Assembly (NCBI GenBank): GCA_021736475.1
Contig: JAIPFV010000024.1
Coordinates: 1 to 32,951, forward strand
From: Spirochaetia bacterium
Lineage (GTDB): Bacteria; Spirochaetota; Spirochaetia; DSM-16054; Sediminispirochaetaceae
DNA length: 32,951 nucleotides
Direction of reading: 5' to 3'
In this document: piece by piece, positions 26,571 to 32,951 of the stretch
How the letters are laid out: every line of letters begins with the position of its first letter
Numbering within the stretch: position 1 is the first letter of the stretch
The notes under the pieces: generated by a model
Databases searched by the model: none
What the model was told of the DNA's origin: nothing
The model's input: only the letters and a program-made list of their open reading frames with translations
Made by a program: the position numbers and the translations under genes

Positions 26571-27145
26571 AGTTATACTTTCACTTTGCTGTTGTAGGCT
26601 TTGCAAACACCTATTTAATTGGTCCCAACGCCGGGGGGGATGCAATTCTTGTTGATCCTGGAATTATGGATAAAGAGCTGTTGACTCTCATTGAAGGAAA
26701 TAAATACACTATTCGTACTATTCTCGTTACCCATCATCATAATTCCCATGTAAAAGGGATTCGAACCCTTAAAAAAATCTACGATGCCGATATATATGCT
26801 TTTTCTCCTTATATTTTAGATTTTCCTTCAATACCGATTAAAGACGGGGACAAGTTTACCGCAGCATCCGGTATAGAAGTGGAGGTTATTGAAGTTCCAG
26901 GTCACTCTTCAGATTCGCTTATTTATCATATCGGTGGCATGGTCTTTACCGGAGATGTACTGGCCGCCGGCCGAGTGGGCAATACAAAAAACAGTTTCTC
27001 CAGAGCCCTGCTCTTGCGATCAATAAGTGAAAAACTGTTTTCCATGCCTGATACTACTTTAGTGCTGCCCGGTCATGGACCCCCATCAAGCCTGAAAGCA
27101 GAAAAAATGTTTAACCCTGATCTTAAACTACTCAGAGATACATAG
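26567..27145 (+). CDS. MBL-fold metallo-hydrolase (glyoxalase II-like), altered metal motif
   Basis: 192 residues, the short single-domain size. The usual metallo-beta-lactamase motifs are present but for one: HxHxDH reads H56-H-H58-N-S60-H61, so Asp is replaced by Ser. The remaining ligands are His113 (PGHSSDS), Asp130 (FTGDVL) and His170 (LPGHGP). The C-terminal motif resembles YcbL/glyoxalase II-like hydrolases. Loss of the Asp, a ligand of the second metal site, suggests a one-metal enzyme or changed chemistry. The ATG overlaps the stop of the pentapeptide gene by 4 bp. Downstream it converges on the pseudouridine synthase gene with only 37 bp between and no clear terminator. The substrate is unknown. 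Confidence 0.88.
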   Translation: MKLYFHFAVVGFANTYLIGPNAGGDAILVDPGIMDKELLTLIEGNKYTIRTILVTHHHNSHVKGIRTLKKIYDADIYAFSPYILDFPSIPIKDGDKFTAASGIEVEVIEVPGHSSDSLIYHIGGMVFTGDVLAAGRVGNTKNSFSRALLLRSISEKLFSMPDTTLVLPGHGPPSSLKAEKMFNPDLKLLRDT

Positions 27146-27182
27146 TGCCTCTCGAACAGAGCTCCAGCGCTCCATTTTCGCA

Positions 27183-28118
27183 TTAGGGATTACTCTTACC
27201 AAAACGAAGTTCGATCAAGGCTTTGCGAAAATGAGACGGCAAGTGTGCCCGGAAAACACGAGCCGCTTTTTCCCCTGGGAGCTGAATCTTTAGTTTATAG
27301 GCATGCAGCATCAGCGAATACGACTTCCCGCTGCCGCCGGATCTGCTGTACAGGGAATCACCGACAATCGGATGGCCAAGTGAGCTCATGTGAACCCGCA
27401 GTTGATGGGTACGTCCGGTGCTGGGGGTTAAGGCTACGAAGCTTGTCTTTGAAAAGTTTCTCATTACCCGGTATTTGGTATGAGCTTCTTTACCGTCGAT
27501 TCTTTTCCAGGTAAAGCGTTTGCGATGGTGAGGGTCTCTGGCAATCGGATAATCTATGTTTCCCTGAGGCTTTTGAATAACACCTTTTACTATCGCAAGG
27601 TAGTGCTTCGACAAAGTTTTATTCACAAACTGCTTAGAAAGAAACTCCAGGGCTTGCGGGGTTTTGGCAGCAATGATAATGCCGGAGGTATCTTTATCCA
27701 AACGATGGACTATCCCAGGCCTTAGAAGATCATCCGCAAAATTCGTCTTCAACTGAGGTACATACCAAAGCAAAGCCTGAACCAGAGTCCCTGTGTAGTT
27801 TCCTGCAGCCGGATGAACCACCATTCCCTGGGGTTTATTTATGACAAGGCAGTGTTCATTCTCATAAATTATATCTAAGGGAATATTCTCCGGTACAATT
27901 TGAAGTGGCTGTTCAGGCATGTAATATACATCCAGCTCATCGCCGACGTGCAGGGCTCTGCTTAATTTAGCCTGCTGTCCATTTATCTCAATTTCCACCT
28001 CGCGCTGTTTAATCTGGCTGCGCGGAAAAAGCTTGAGAAAAACCGAAATATACCGGTCAGCTCGAAGCCCATCCGCTTCGAGTTCCTCTACCTGTGCGTG
28101 TAAATTAGTTTTCTGCAT
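27183..28118 (-). CDS. rluD: RluD-family large-subunit pseudouridine synthase
   Basis: 311 residues. An N-terminal S4 RNA-binding domain (about 10-70, with RADRYISVFL) is followed by the PseudoU_synth_2 catalytic domain. The catalytic aspartate is in HRLDKDTSG (Asp141), with VINKPQGMVVHPA before it and GRTHQLRVHM after it. The domain layout and these motifs indicate the RluC/RluD group; RluD itself modifies 23S rRNA positions 1911/1915/1917, but the target here is not proven. The ATG overlaps the preceding gene by 14 bp. A TTG at 28133 with GGTGGA 8 nt upstream is a real alternative and would add five residues. It is the last gene of the yggS unit. Confidence 0.9.
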   Translation of the reverse strand: MQKTNLHAQVEELEADGLRADRYISVFLKLFPRSQIKQREVEIEINGQQAKLSRALHVGDELDVYYMPEQPLQIVPENIPLDIIYENEHCLVINKPQGMVVHPAAGNYTGTLVQALLWYVPQLKTNFADDLLRPGIVHRLDKDTSGIIIAAKTPQALEFLSKQFVNKTLSKHYLAIVKGVIQKPQGNIDYPIARDPHHRKRFTWKRIDGKEAHTKYRVMRNFSKTSFVALTPSTGRTHQLRVHMSSLGHPIVGDSLYSRSGGSGKSYSLMLHAYKLKIQLPGEKAARVFRAHLPSHFRKALIELRFGKSNP

Positions 28119-28494
28119 TAGTTTGTGTATCAATTATGAAATCCACCAACGCTATAACCAGCGAAAGTGATATACTCACTCCTATTTTTTGCCATCTGGT
28201 ATCTCGGTTAAATTCTTCCTTCTCCGGTGAGGTTCCCAAAAACAGGGGTAAGTACGCCTGCTGAAATCCGCTGGAAGAGTACGCGTACATATCAAAGCCT
28301 AGGGAACTAAATAAAAAAGTAAATGGGATCGAACCGAAAAAGATAGTTTCAAACCGTCTCAAAGAATGGGCCCACTCGGGAAACTCATCCGGTTTATACG
28401 CTTCGTACTCGTCACTTTGCCCCCAGACATGCAGGGGGGAAAAGACAAGAGCCGTAAGTAGAGTGAACAGCAATAATGATCTTGGTACCCTCAT
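28105..28494 (-). CDS. Small exported or membrane hypothetical protein
   Basis: 129 residues. A signal peptide or anchor is clear at 1-26 (basic MRVPR, hydrophobic LLLFTLLTALVFSPL, then VWGQ). A conserved-looking block (SLRRFETIFFGSIPFTFLFS, about 44-63) contains a hydrophobic segment, and another near the C-terminus (GVSISLSLVIALVDFII) probably spans the membrane. I do not recognise a named family; similar RRFE...GSIPFT proteins are, from memory, widespread hypotheticals in spirochaetes. It starts 6 bp after the yggS stop and overlaps the rluD-like gene, so it is co-transcribed with both. The membrane topology hints at an envelope role; no enzymatic motif is seen. Confidence 0.75.
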   Translation of the reverse strand: MRVPRSLLLFTLLTALVFSPLHVWGQSDEYEAYKPDEFPEWAHSLRRFETIFFGSIPFTFLFSSLGFDMYAYSSSGFQQAYLPLFLGTSPEKEEFNRDTRWQKIGVSISLSLVIALVDFIIDTQTNAEN

Positions 28495-28500
28495 GCCGGA

Positions 28501-29187
28501 CTAACGAGACCCAAACAGTGCTGTGCCTATACGCACCATTGTGGAGCCCTCCTCGACCGCAATTTCGAAATCTGAAGTCATTCCCATCGAAAGTTGATCA
28601 ATCGGCAGCTCAGGAAAGCGCTCTTTGCTCTCCTCATAATAACTTTTCAACCGGGCAAATGCCCGCCTTATCGCATCACTGTCGTCGGTAAAGGGGCCAA
28701 TGGTCATAAAACCGCGTATCCGCAGGTGTGGAAATGATGCTATCTGCTCTATATCGGCATACATGGAATCCTTGGAAAGATAACCGCTTTTTGAATCCTC
28801 ACCCGAAGTATTATACTCCATAAAAATATCCATCTGTTTATCAATTGCGGCGCAGCGTTTTTCAAGTTCCCGGGCGGTTTTCAGTTTATCAATTGATTGA
28901 ACACAGCAGGCAATTTCCACCGCCTGCTTAGCCTTGTTGCTTTGCAAATGTCCAATTATATGAAGCCTTGCGTCCGGGTAAAAGTTCTCATATTTTTCGT
29001 AGGCTTCCTGTACCCGGTTTTCTCCAAACAAGCGCAACCCCGCCCGATAAGCCGCTTCGACCTGCTCACGGGTTTTAGTTTTGCTTACCGCCATAAGCTG
29101 AACATCTTCTCCGGTATGGCCGGCCTTCTCGGCGGCTTTGTCTATTCTATTGCGTATGTCGTTTATATTTTTCTCTACATCGTTCAT
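28501..29187 (-). CDS. yggS: YggS/PLPBP pyridoxal-phosphate homeostasis protein
   Basis: 228 residues, normal for the family. The PLP-binding lysine is Lys36 in LMAVSKTK, followed by FGENRVQEA and HIIGHLQSNKAK, then MGMTSDFEIAVEEGSTMVRIG and the ending FGSR. It is a fold-type III PLP-binding protein without known catalytic activity that keeps vitamin B6 and amino-acid pools balanced. No Shine-Dalgarno precedes the ATG; a strong promoter (TTTACA, 17 nt, TATTAT) ends 6 nt before it, pointing to a leaderless mRNA. It heads the unit yggS - hypothetical - rluD-like. Confidence 0.95.
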   Translation of the reverse strand: MNDVEKNINDIRNRIDKAAEKAGHTGEDVQLMAVSKTKTREQVEAAYRAGLRLFGENRVQEAYEKYENFYPDARLHIIGHLQSNKAKQAVEIACCVQSIDKLKTARELEKRCAAIDKQMDIFMEYNTSGEDSKSGYLSKDSMYADIEQIASFPHLRIRGFMTIGPFTDDSDAIRRAFARLKSYYEESKERFPELPIDQLSMGMTSDFEIAVEEGSTMVRIGTALFGSR

Positions 29188-29193
29188 ATCGAC

Positions 29194-29222
29194 ATAATAT
29201 AGCCTGGATAGTTACCTGTAAA
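29194..29222 (-). promoter_or_regulatory. Promoter of the yggS unit
   Basis: On the minus strand TTTACA (29217-29222) and TATTAT (29194-29199), each 5 of 6 to consensus, are 17 nt apart. The -10 ends 6 nt before the yggS ATG, so transcription would begin about at the start codon. Confidence 0.55.
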
Positions 29223-29246
29223 GAGATTGACCAACTTGTGCCGCTT

Positions 29247-30341
29247 TTACTTATGGATGTCTACTCCAGCCTCTTCAAAGAAGAAGGGGTGGAATTTGCG
29301 GTAAAAGTGCTCAGGTACTAAAAAGTTCACCACGTGCGGCATAATAGAGACTTTTATTTCAGCCTCAGGGCCTGTATGATACAGCTCACCATCTACATGG
29401 AAAGAAAAGGGGGTATCCATACGGATTACGGTAGATTCAACCTCGTAACGTTCAATCAGCGGATCCCCAGCTTTAACCAAATGCCGATTAACTCTATCGT
29501 GCCAGCCGTTCCAAACTGAAATAATATTCCTAATAACTGAGAAATGATTGGTAAATTGAAACAAGTAGGCATCCATTTTACCATCGTTACAAACTACATC
29601 AGGACAGATTTTAAACCGTTTTCCATAGTACGGCCGGGTGCCGATTTCAATTAAAGTGGATTTTGTACTGCGTACCAGCGTTCTGAAAGGATATTCGGCA
29701 TTGATTTTACCGCCTTTCAATGCATACTTTCCATTAGAAAAGGTAAGAGTCTTACTCCCTACCTTGTTAAAATCAAAGCTCTTGAGCACTTTTAGTCCGG
29801 CAACGATGTAAAACCGGAGACCTGCTACAGTTGCTTTGTCCGAAGCAGTCACAAATTGATCGTTTCTTATCTTTAAAATATCAGCATCTACGCCAACGCC
29901 TATCAGCTGTCCGTATAATGTTTTTTGCCCTGTCTCTATTTTCAGCATATCCACAGCTACATAATAGTTATTCTCCGCACTCCTGATGTAGGTTTCAATT
30001 TGACGACTTATTCTCCAGGGAATTTCATAGGAATCTTGAATGCCATTGCCAGTGCCGCCGCGCAGAAAACCAAGAGCTTTTCCTTGAGGCGGGTGGATCA
30101 TCATGGCGTTGATTGCATCATGCACAGTCCCATCGCCCCCCCAGATCACAAGATTTTCCGCTTGACCTTTGCAGAACTTAACCACCTCGCTGCGCAGCTC
30201 TTCACTACTGGAGGTTTCGATTATCTCCGCGGAGGTTCGTCGTTTGATGATTTTTTTCAGAACCTTCACCGAAGAAGGATGCCTGGTCGGATTGATGAGA
30301 AAAGTACAGCTTTTTAGAGCCTGGTTTAATTTCTTGTCCAC
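29247..30341 (-). CDS. Diacylglycerol kinase family lipid kinase (YegS/DgkB-like)
   Basis: 364 residues. The DAGK catalytic signature GGDGTVHD is at 68-75, preceded by the N-terminal INPTRHPSS block; GFLRGGTGNGIQDS follows, as in YegS/DgkB-type kinases, and VDGELYH near the C-terminus belongs to the beta-sandwich domain. No transmembrane segment is present, so it acts at the inner membrane face on a lipid such as diacylglycerol; sphingoid bases are possible because the length exceeds typical bacterial DgkB (about 300). The start is GTG without a ribosome site and sits 6 nt behind a -10-like box. The 59-bp gap to yggS holds the yggS promoter. Confidence 0.88.
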   Translation of the reverse strand: MDKKLNQALKSCTFLINPTRHPSSVKVLKKIIKRRTSAEIIETSSSEELRSEVVKFCKGQAENLVIWGGDGTVHDAINAMMIHPPQGKALGFLRGGTGNGIQDSYEIPWRISRQIETYIRSAENNYYVAVDMLKIETGQKTLYGQLIGVGVDADILKIRNDQFVTASDKATVAGLRFYIVAGLKVLKSFDFNKVGSKTLTFSNGKYALKGGKINAEYPFRTLVRSTKSTLIEIGTRPYYGKRFKICPDVVCNDGKMDAYLFQFTNHFSVIRNIISVWNGWHDRVNRHLVKAGDPLIERYEVESTVIRMDTPFSFHVDGELYHTGPEAEIKVSIMPHVVNFLVPEHFYRKFHPFFFEEAGVDIHK

Positions 30342-30347
30342 GCTGTT

Positions 30348-30376
30348 ACTTTAATAAAGAATTCCAGTTGGTGCAA
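30348..30376 (-). promoter_or_regulatory. Candidate promoter of the lipid-kinase gene
   Basis: On the minus strand TTGCAC (30371-30376) and TAAAGT (30348-30353) are 17 nt apart and lie downstream of the tRNA-Val terminator. The -10-like box ends 6 nt before the GTG start codon. Confidence 0.4.
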
Positions 30377-30406
30377 CTTGATCATGAGCTGCACGCAAGG
30401 GCGGCT

Positions 30407-30437
30407 TTACACAAGGACACGTTATACAAGGAACACG
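30407..30437. repeat. Imperfect tandem repeat, two 15-16 bp units
   Basis: TTACACAAGGACACG is followed directly by TTATACAAGGAACACG, which differs by one substitution and one inserted A. It lies between the tRNA-Val terminator and the lipid-kinase promoter. Only two copies are present; function unknown. The rest of 30377-30453 holds nothing I recognise. Confidence 0.6.
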
Positions 30438-30453
30438 CACTTAAGAAGGTTAT

Positions 30454-30483
30454 AAAAAAAAGCAGCCCCGGTTAAGGCTGCTT
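30454..30483 (-). terminator. Intrinsic terminator after tRNA-Val
   Basis: AAGCAGCC and GGCTGCTT form an 8-bp stem around an 8-nt loop (TTAACCGG on the minus strand), followed by a T-run on the minus strand. It begins 35 bp beyond the 3' end of the tRNA. Confidence 0.92.
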
Positions 30484-30517
30484 AATTCTAAATTGTTATG
30501 CAATAGGCAATTAAGAA

Positions 30518-30590
30518 TGGGCGGTACTGGACTTGAACCAGTGACATCCTGCTTGTAAGGCAGGCGCTCTCCCAACTGAGCTAACCACCC
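30518..30590 (-). tRNA. tRNA-Val (anticodon UAC)
   Basis: 73 nt folding as a full cloverleaf on the minus strand. The acceptor GGGTGGT pairs with ACCGCCC (one G-U), discriminator A; the D arm is GCTCAGTTGGGAGAGC; the anticodon stem CCTGC/GCAGG holds the loop CTTACAA with anticodon TAC, reading valine GUA/GUG codons; the T arm is ACTGGTTCAAGTCCAGT. The 3' CCA is not encoded and must be added by nucleotidyltransferase. It is a single-gene unit with its own promoter and terminator. Confidence 0.97.
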
Positions 30591-30605
30591 CCAACTGTTG
30601 AATGG

Positions 30606-30634
30606 AATCTATCAAATAGCGAAAAAAGTGTCAA
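30606..30634 (-). promoter_or_regulatory. Promoter of tRNA-Val
   Basis: On the minus strand the perfect -35 TTGACA (30629-30634) and TAGATT (30606-30611) are 17 nt apart. Transcription would start about 10 nt before the mature tRNA 5' end. Confidence 0.75.
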
Positions 30635-30701
30635 TACAGCAAATGTAAAAATAATATTTTGATTCTACCATGCCGATTGCTTATCCAAAAGAATTTACAG
30701 C

Positions 30702-30730
30702 TTTTCACGTTCCATATTTTTTTATATACT
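30702..30730 (+). promoter_or_regulatory. Candidate promoter of the EF-G gene
   Basis: TTTTCA (30702-30707) and TATACT (30725-30730) are 17 nt apart within a very A/T-rich stretch on the plus strand. The leader would be about 44 nt and contains the AAGGGG ribosome site. Other spacings in this stretch are possible. Confidence 0.4.
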
Positions 30731-30780
30731 TAATATTACCTAAATACTTTTAGTTAATGAACATAACAAGGGGACACCGA

Positions 30781-32820
30781 ATGGCACATAAACTTATGCG
30801 CAATATAGGAATCATGGCTCATATAGATGCCGGAAAGACCACTACTACCGAACGGATTTTATACTATACAGGAAAAAGTCACCGTATCGGTGAGGTCGAT
30901 GACGGCGAGGCGGTAATGGACTGGATGGAACAGGAACAGAACCGTGGAATCACCATTACCTCCGCAGCCACTACCTGTTTCTGGAAGGACTGCCAAATAA
31001 ATATAATTGATACCCCGGGACATGTGGATTTTACAGCCGAGGTAGAACGTTCATTGCGGGTGTTGGACGGTGCTATCGGTATTTTTTGTGCCGTTGGAGG
31101 AGTCGAACCGCAGTCGGAGACAGTATGGCATCAATCCGATTACTATAAAATTCCACGAATTGCCTATATAAACAAAATGGACCGGCTTGGCGCCGATTTT
31201 TATGCGGTAGTCAAAGAAATATCCGACAAATTAAACGCGAATCCCCTGCCATTATACCTTCCAATGGGCAAGGAGAGTGATTTTTACGGAATCATCGATC
31301 TGGTGAGTATGGAAGAAGTTAATTTTGAAGCTACCACTTACGGCAGCGAGGTTAAGCGTAACCCTATCTCCGAGGAATGGAAGGCCAAAGCCGGGGAATG
31401 GCGGGAACACCTAATCGATACTGTCTCGGCCTATTCTGAAAAGATTACCGACCTGTATCTTGAAGGAAAGGATATCCCGGTTGAAATGCTTCAGGAGGCA
31501 ATTCGTACTCAAACTCTGAATAGAACAATAGTGCCGGTATTTGTGGGAGCATCCTTAAAAAACATTGGAGTGCAACCGCTATTAGATGGAGTGCTTGATT
31601 ATCTGCCATCCCCTTGGGAAGCCCCTCCTATCCATGGTATCGATGTAAAAACAGAAGAGACGGTAGTTGTTGAGGCCGATGAAAAGGAGCAACCCCTGGG
31701 CCTTGTGTTTAAAATTCAAGCCGATCGGGAAGCCGGTTCATTGAGTTTTATACGAATGTACCGCGGTGAGATAAAAAAAGGAACTGCGATTTACAATATT
31801 ACCAAAAACAAGAGAGAACGGGTGAACCGTATACTCCGTATGCACTCAAACCGTAACGAGCCCCTGGATAAGGTAAGCGCAGGAGATATTGCAGTGATAG
31901 TCGGTTTTAAGCTTGCTCAAACCGGAGATACAATCGGCTCGGAAGGGAAAAAAATTCTGTTAGAGAAGATGCAGTTCCCCGAACCGGTTATTCATGTGGC
32001 CATTGAACCTAAAACCATTTCCGACCAGGCGAAACTGAAAAAGGTTTTAGAGTTGCTTAAACAGGAAGATCCAACTTTTATAGTAAAAGAAAACGAGGAA
32101 ACCGGGCAGTTGATAATTTCGGGTATGGGTGAACTCCATCTAGATGTGCTGGTGACACGAGTCATGAAGGACTTTAAAGTAGATGCCAAGATAGGAAATC
32201 CCCAGGTCACCTATCGTGAATCTATCTCGAAGACGGTCACCCATACCGAAGAGTTCCACAAAATTGTTGCCGGTAAAGAGAACAATGCAGGAATTACCTT
32301 GAAGGTTGAACCACTTACCCGCGGAGAGGGTGATCAGTATGTGTGTAATATTGATGAAAAGGTGCTGCCTCGAGAGTATCAAGACGCGGTAGAAAGAGGG
32401 GTAAAAAATGCCTTTTCCTCCGGGATTATGTACGGGTATCCTTCTATTGATATTAAAGCAACCCTGGTTGACGCTGAATATGACGAACAAACAGCAACTA
32501 GTTTTGCCTATGAAGCAGCGGGCTCCCTTGGTTTTGATGCTGCCTGCCGAAAAGCCGATCCGATACTACTGGAACCGGTAATGCATGTTGATGTAATGGC
32601 ACCGAAGGAGTTTATAGGCGATGTAATGAGCCATCTTACCGGCCGCAGCGGTTTGATCGAAAGCCTTGAGAGCAAACCTAGCATGGAACATGTGCGAGCC
32701 TCAGTACCCCTGGCCCAGATGTTCGGCTATTCAACAGCCCTTCGGAGTATTACCCAGGGGCGTGGAACATTTGGGATGGAGTTCTCGCATTTCGCTAAAA
32801 AAGAGGGGGGGCTTAGTTAG
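30781..32820 (+). CDS. fusA: Elongation factor G, divergent paralogue (EF-G2 type)
   Basis: 679 residues from the ATG with AAGGGG 7 nt upstream; an earlier ATG at 30757 lacks a ribosome site. The GTPase motifs are complete: AHIDAGKT (13-20), RGITITSA (switch I), DTPGH (77-81) and NKMD (131-134). Domains II to V follow, ending [26 protein letters not shown]. In domain IV the usual QSGGxGQ loop of translocating EF-G is replaced by [12 protein letters not shown] (about 491-502). Spirochaetes carry two EF-Gs; in Borrelia one translocates and the other recycles ribosomes with RRF. The altered loop and the [20 protein letters not shown] block suggest the recycling type (inference). It is a separate plus-strand unit overlapping the next gene by 1 bp. 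Confidence 0.92.
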   Translation: MAHKLMRNIGIMAHIDAGKTTTTERILYYTGKSHRIGEVDDGEAVMDWMEQEQNRGITITSAATTCFWKDCQINIIDTPGHVDFTAEVERSLRVLDGAIGIFCAVGGVEPQSETVWHQSDYYKIPRIAYINKMDRLGADFYAVVKEISDKLNANPLPLYLPMGKESDFYGIIDLVSMEEVNFEATTYGSEVKRNPISEEWKAKAGEWREHLIDTVSAYSEKITDLYLEGKDIPVEMLQEAIRTQTLNRTIVPVFVGASLKNIGVQPLLDGVLDYLPSPWEAPPIHGIDVKTEETVVVEADEKEQPLGLVFKIQADREAGSLSFIRMYRGEIKKGTAIYNITKNKRERVNRILRMHSNRNEPLDKVSAGDIAVIVGFKLAQTGDTIGSEGKKILLEKMQFPEPVIHVAIEPKTISDQAKLKKVLELLKQEDPTFIVKENEETGQLIISGMGELHLDVLVTRVMKDFKVDAKIGNPQVTYRESISKTVTHTEEFHKIVAGKENNAGITLKVEPLTRGEGDQYVCNIDEKVLPREYQDAVERGVKNAFSSGIMYGYPSIDIKATLVDAEYDEQTATSFAYEAAGSLGFDAACRKADPILLEPVMHVDVMAPKEFIGDVMSHLTGRSGLIESLESKPSMEHVRASVPLAQMFGYSTALRSITQGRGTFGMEFSHFAKKEGGLS

Positions 32821-32951
32821 TGGTTCAAACCATGGGGGAAGCGAGTTTTCACACGCTCCCTGCGAGTTTTGGCGATTACATCCATATATATTTCGGCCAA
32901 TATATTCCGTCAAATTTATCCAGGGTTCCGGTCATCCGTGCCCACACCATC
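32820..32951 (+). CDS. Unidentified protein, N-terminal 44 codons only
   Basis: An open frame starts with GTG sharing its first base with the last base of the EF-G stop codon (TAGTG) and stays open to the right edge. A G-rich AGAGGGGG site lies about 8 nt upstream, which supports this start; an ATG four codons later (32832) is the alternative. The visible sequence begins [20 protein letters not shown] and continues with aromatic and hydrophobic residues, without a signal peptide. I do not recognise the family from this short piece. Its coupling suggests co-transcription with EF-G. Confidence 0.5.
   Translation, partial: MVQTMGEASFHTLPASFGDYIHIYFGQYIPSNLSRVPVIRAHTI

Noticed and set aside
27146-27182. 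Possible bidirectional terminator between the MBL gene and the rluD-like gene
   Set aside because: Only a 4-bp GAGC/GCTC stem is seen with no proper T-run on either strand.
32833-32861. Hairpin-like sequence after the EF-G gene as a terminator
   Set aside because: The stem has a bulge, no T-run follows, and an open reading frame continues through it.
1-32951. Mobile elements, CRISPR arrays or defence systems
   Set aside because: No transposase, integrase, phage gene, regularly spaced repeat or known defence domain was seen; nearly all genes are conserved housekeeping types with uniform appearance.

Overview
The window is chromosomal DNA from a bacterium of the phylum Spirochaetota, most likely a Spirochaetales relative of Treponema/Spirochaeta. 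That rests on family knowledge, not on a search. The main reasons are a V/A-type ATPase operon in the order E - DUF2764 - A - B - D - I - K, an LptD-like giant outer-membrane protein next to uvrA, the phoH-pgpH-ybeY-corC cluster, and a divergent second-type EF-G. The G+C content looks moderate (mid-40s %, by eye). Genes are very tightly packed, often with 4-26 bp overlaps, and many start with GTG or TTG. No insertion sequence, prophage, CRISPR array or rRNA was seen.

Layout. (1) 13858 down to 1, minus strand: one long block ispG - TPR protein - uvrA - lptD-like - phoH - pgpH - ybeY - corC - TPR protein (cut by the window edge). It combines isoprenoid synthesis, DNA repair, outer-membrane biogenesis, rRNA maturation and c-di-AMP turnover. 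A probable internal promoter precedes phoH. (2) 21219 down to 13971, minus strand: seven V-ATPase genes with a candidate promoter upstream and a strong intrinsic terminator (13871-13914) separating them from ispG. (3) 25864 down to 21348, minus strand: murI - rsgA - mutS2 - small hypothetical, ending in an A/T-rich terminator. (4) 25974-27145, plus strand: a two-gene unit, pentapeptide-repeat protein plus a metallo-beta-lactamase-fold hydrolase with an altered metal motif. (5) 30341 down to 27183, minus strand: diacylglycerol-kinase-like gene; then yggS, a small secreted/membrane hypothetical, and an RluD-type pseudouridine synthase. (6) A tRNA-Val(UAC) with consensus-like promoter and terminator. 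(7) Plus strand: EF-G paralogue and the beginning of an unidentified gene that runs off the window.

Points most worth following: four genes that head transcription units (yggS, the pentapeptide gene, the DAG-kinase gene, ispG) lack a Shine-Dalgarno sequence and have a -10-like hexamer exactly 6 nt before the start codon, which suggests leaderless mRNAs. The K ring subunit keeps the known Na+ ligands, pointing to a Na+-coupled V-ATPase. The EF-G has lost the usual domain IV loop motif, the LptD-like protein has no cysteine after its signal peptide, and the MBL-fold protein has Ser in place of the motif Asp. No clearly new multi-gene system was found; most genes are conserved housekeeping functions.
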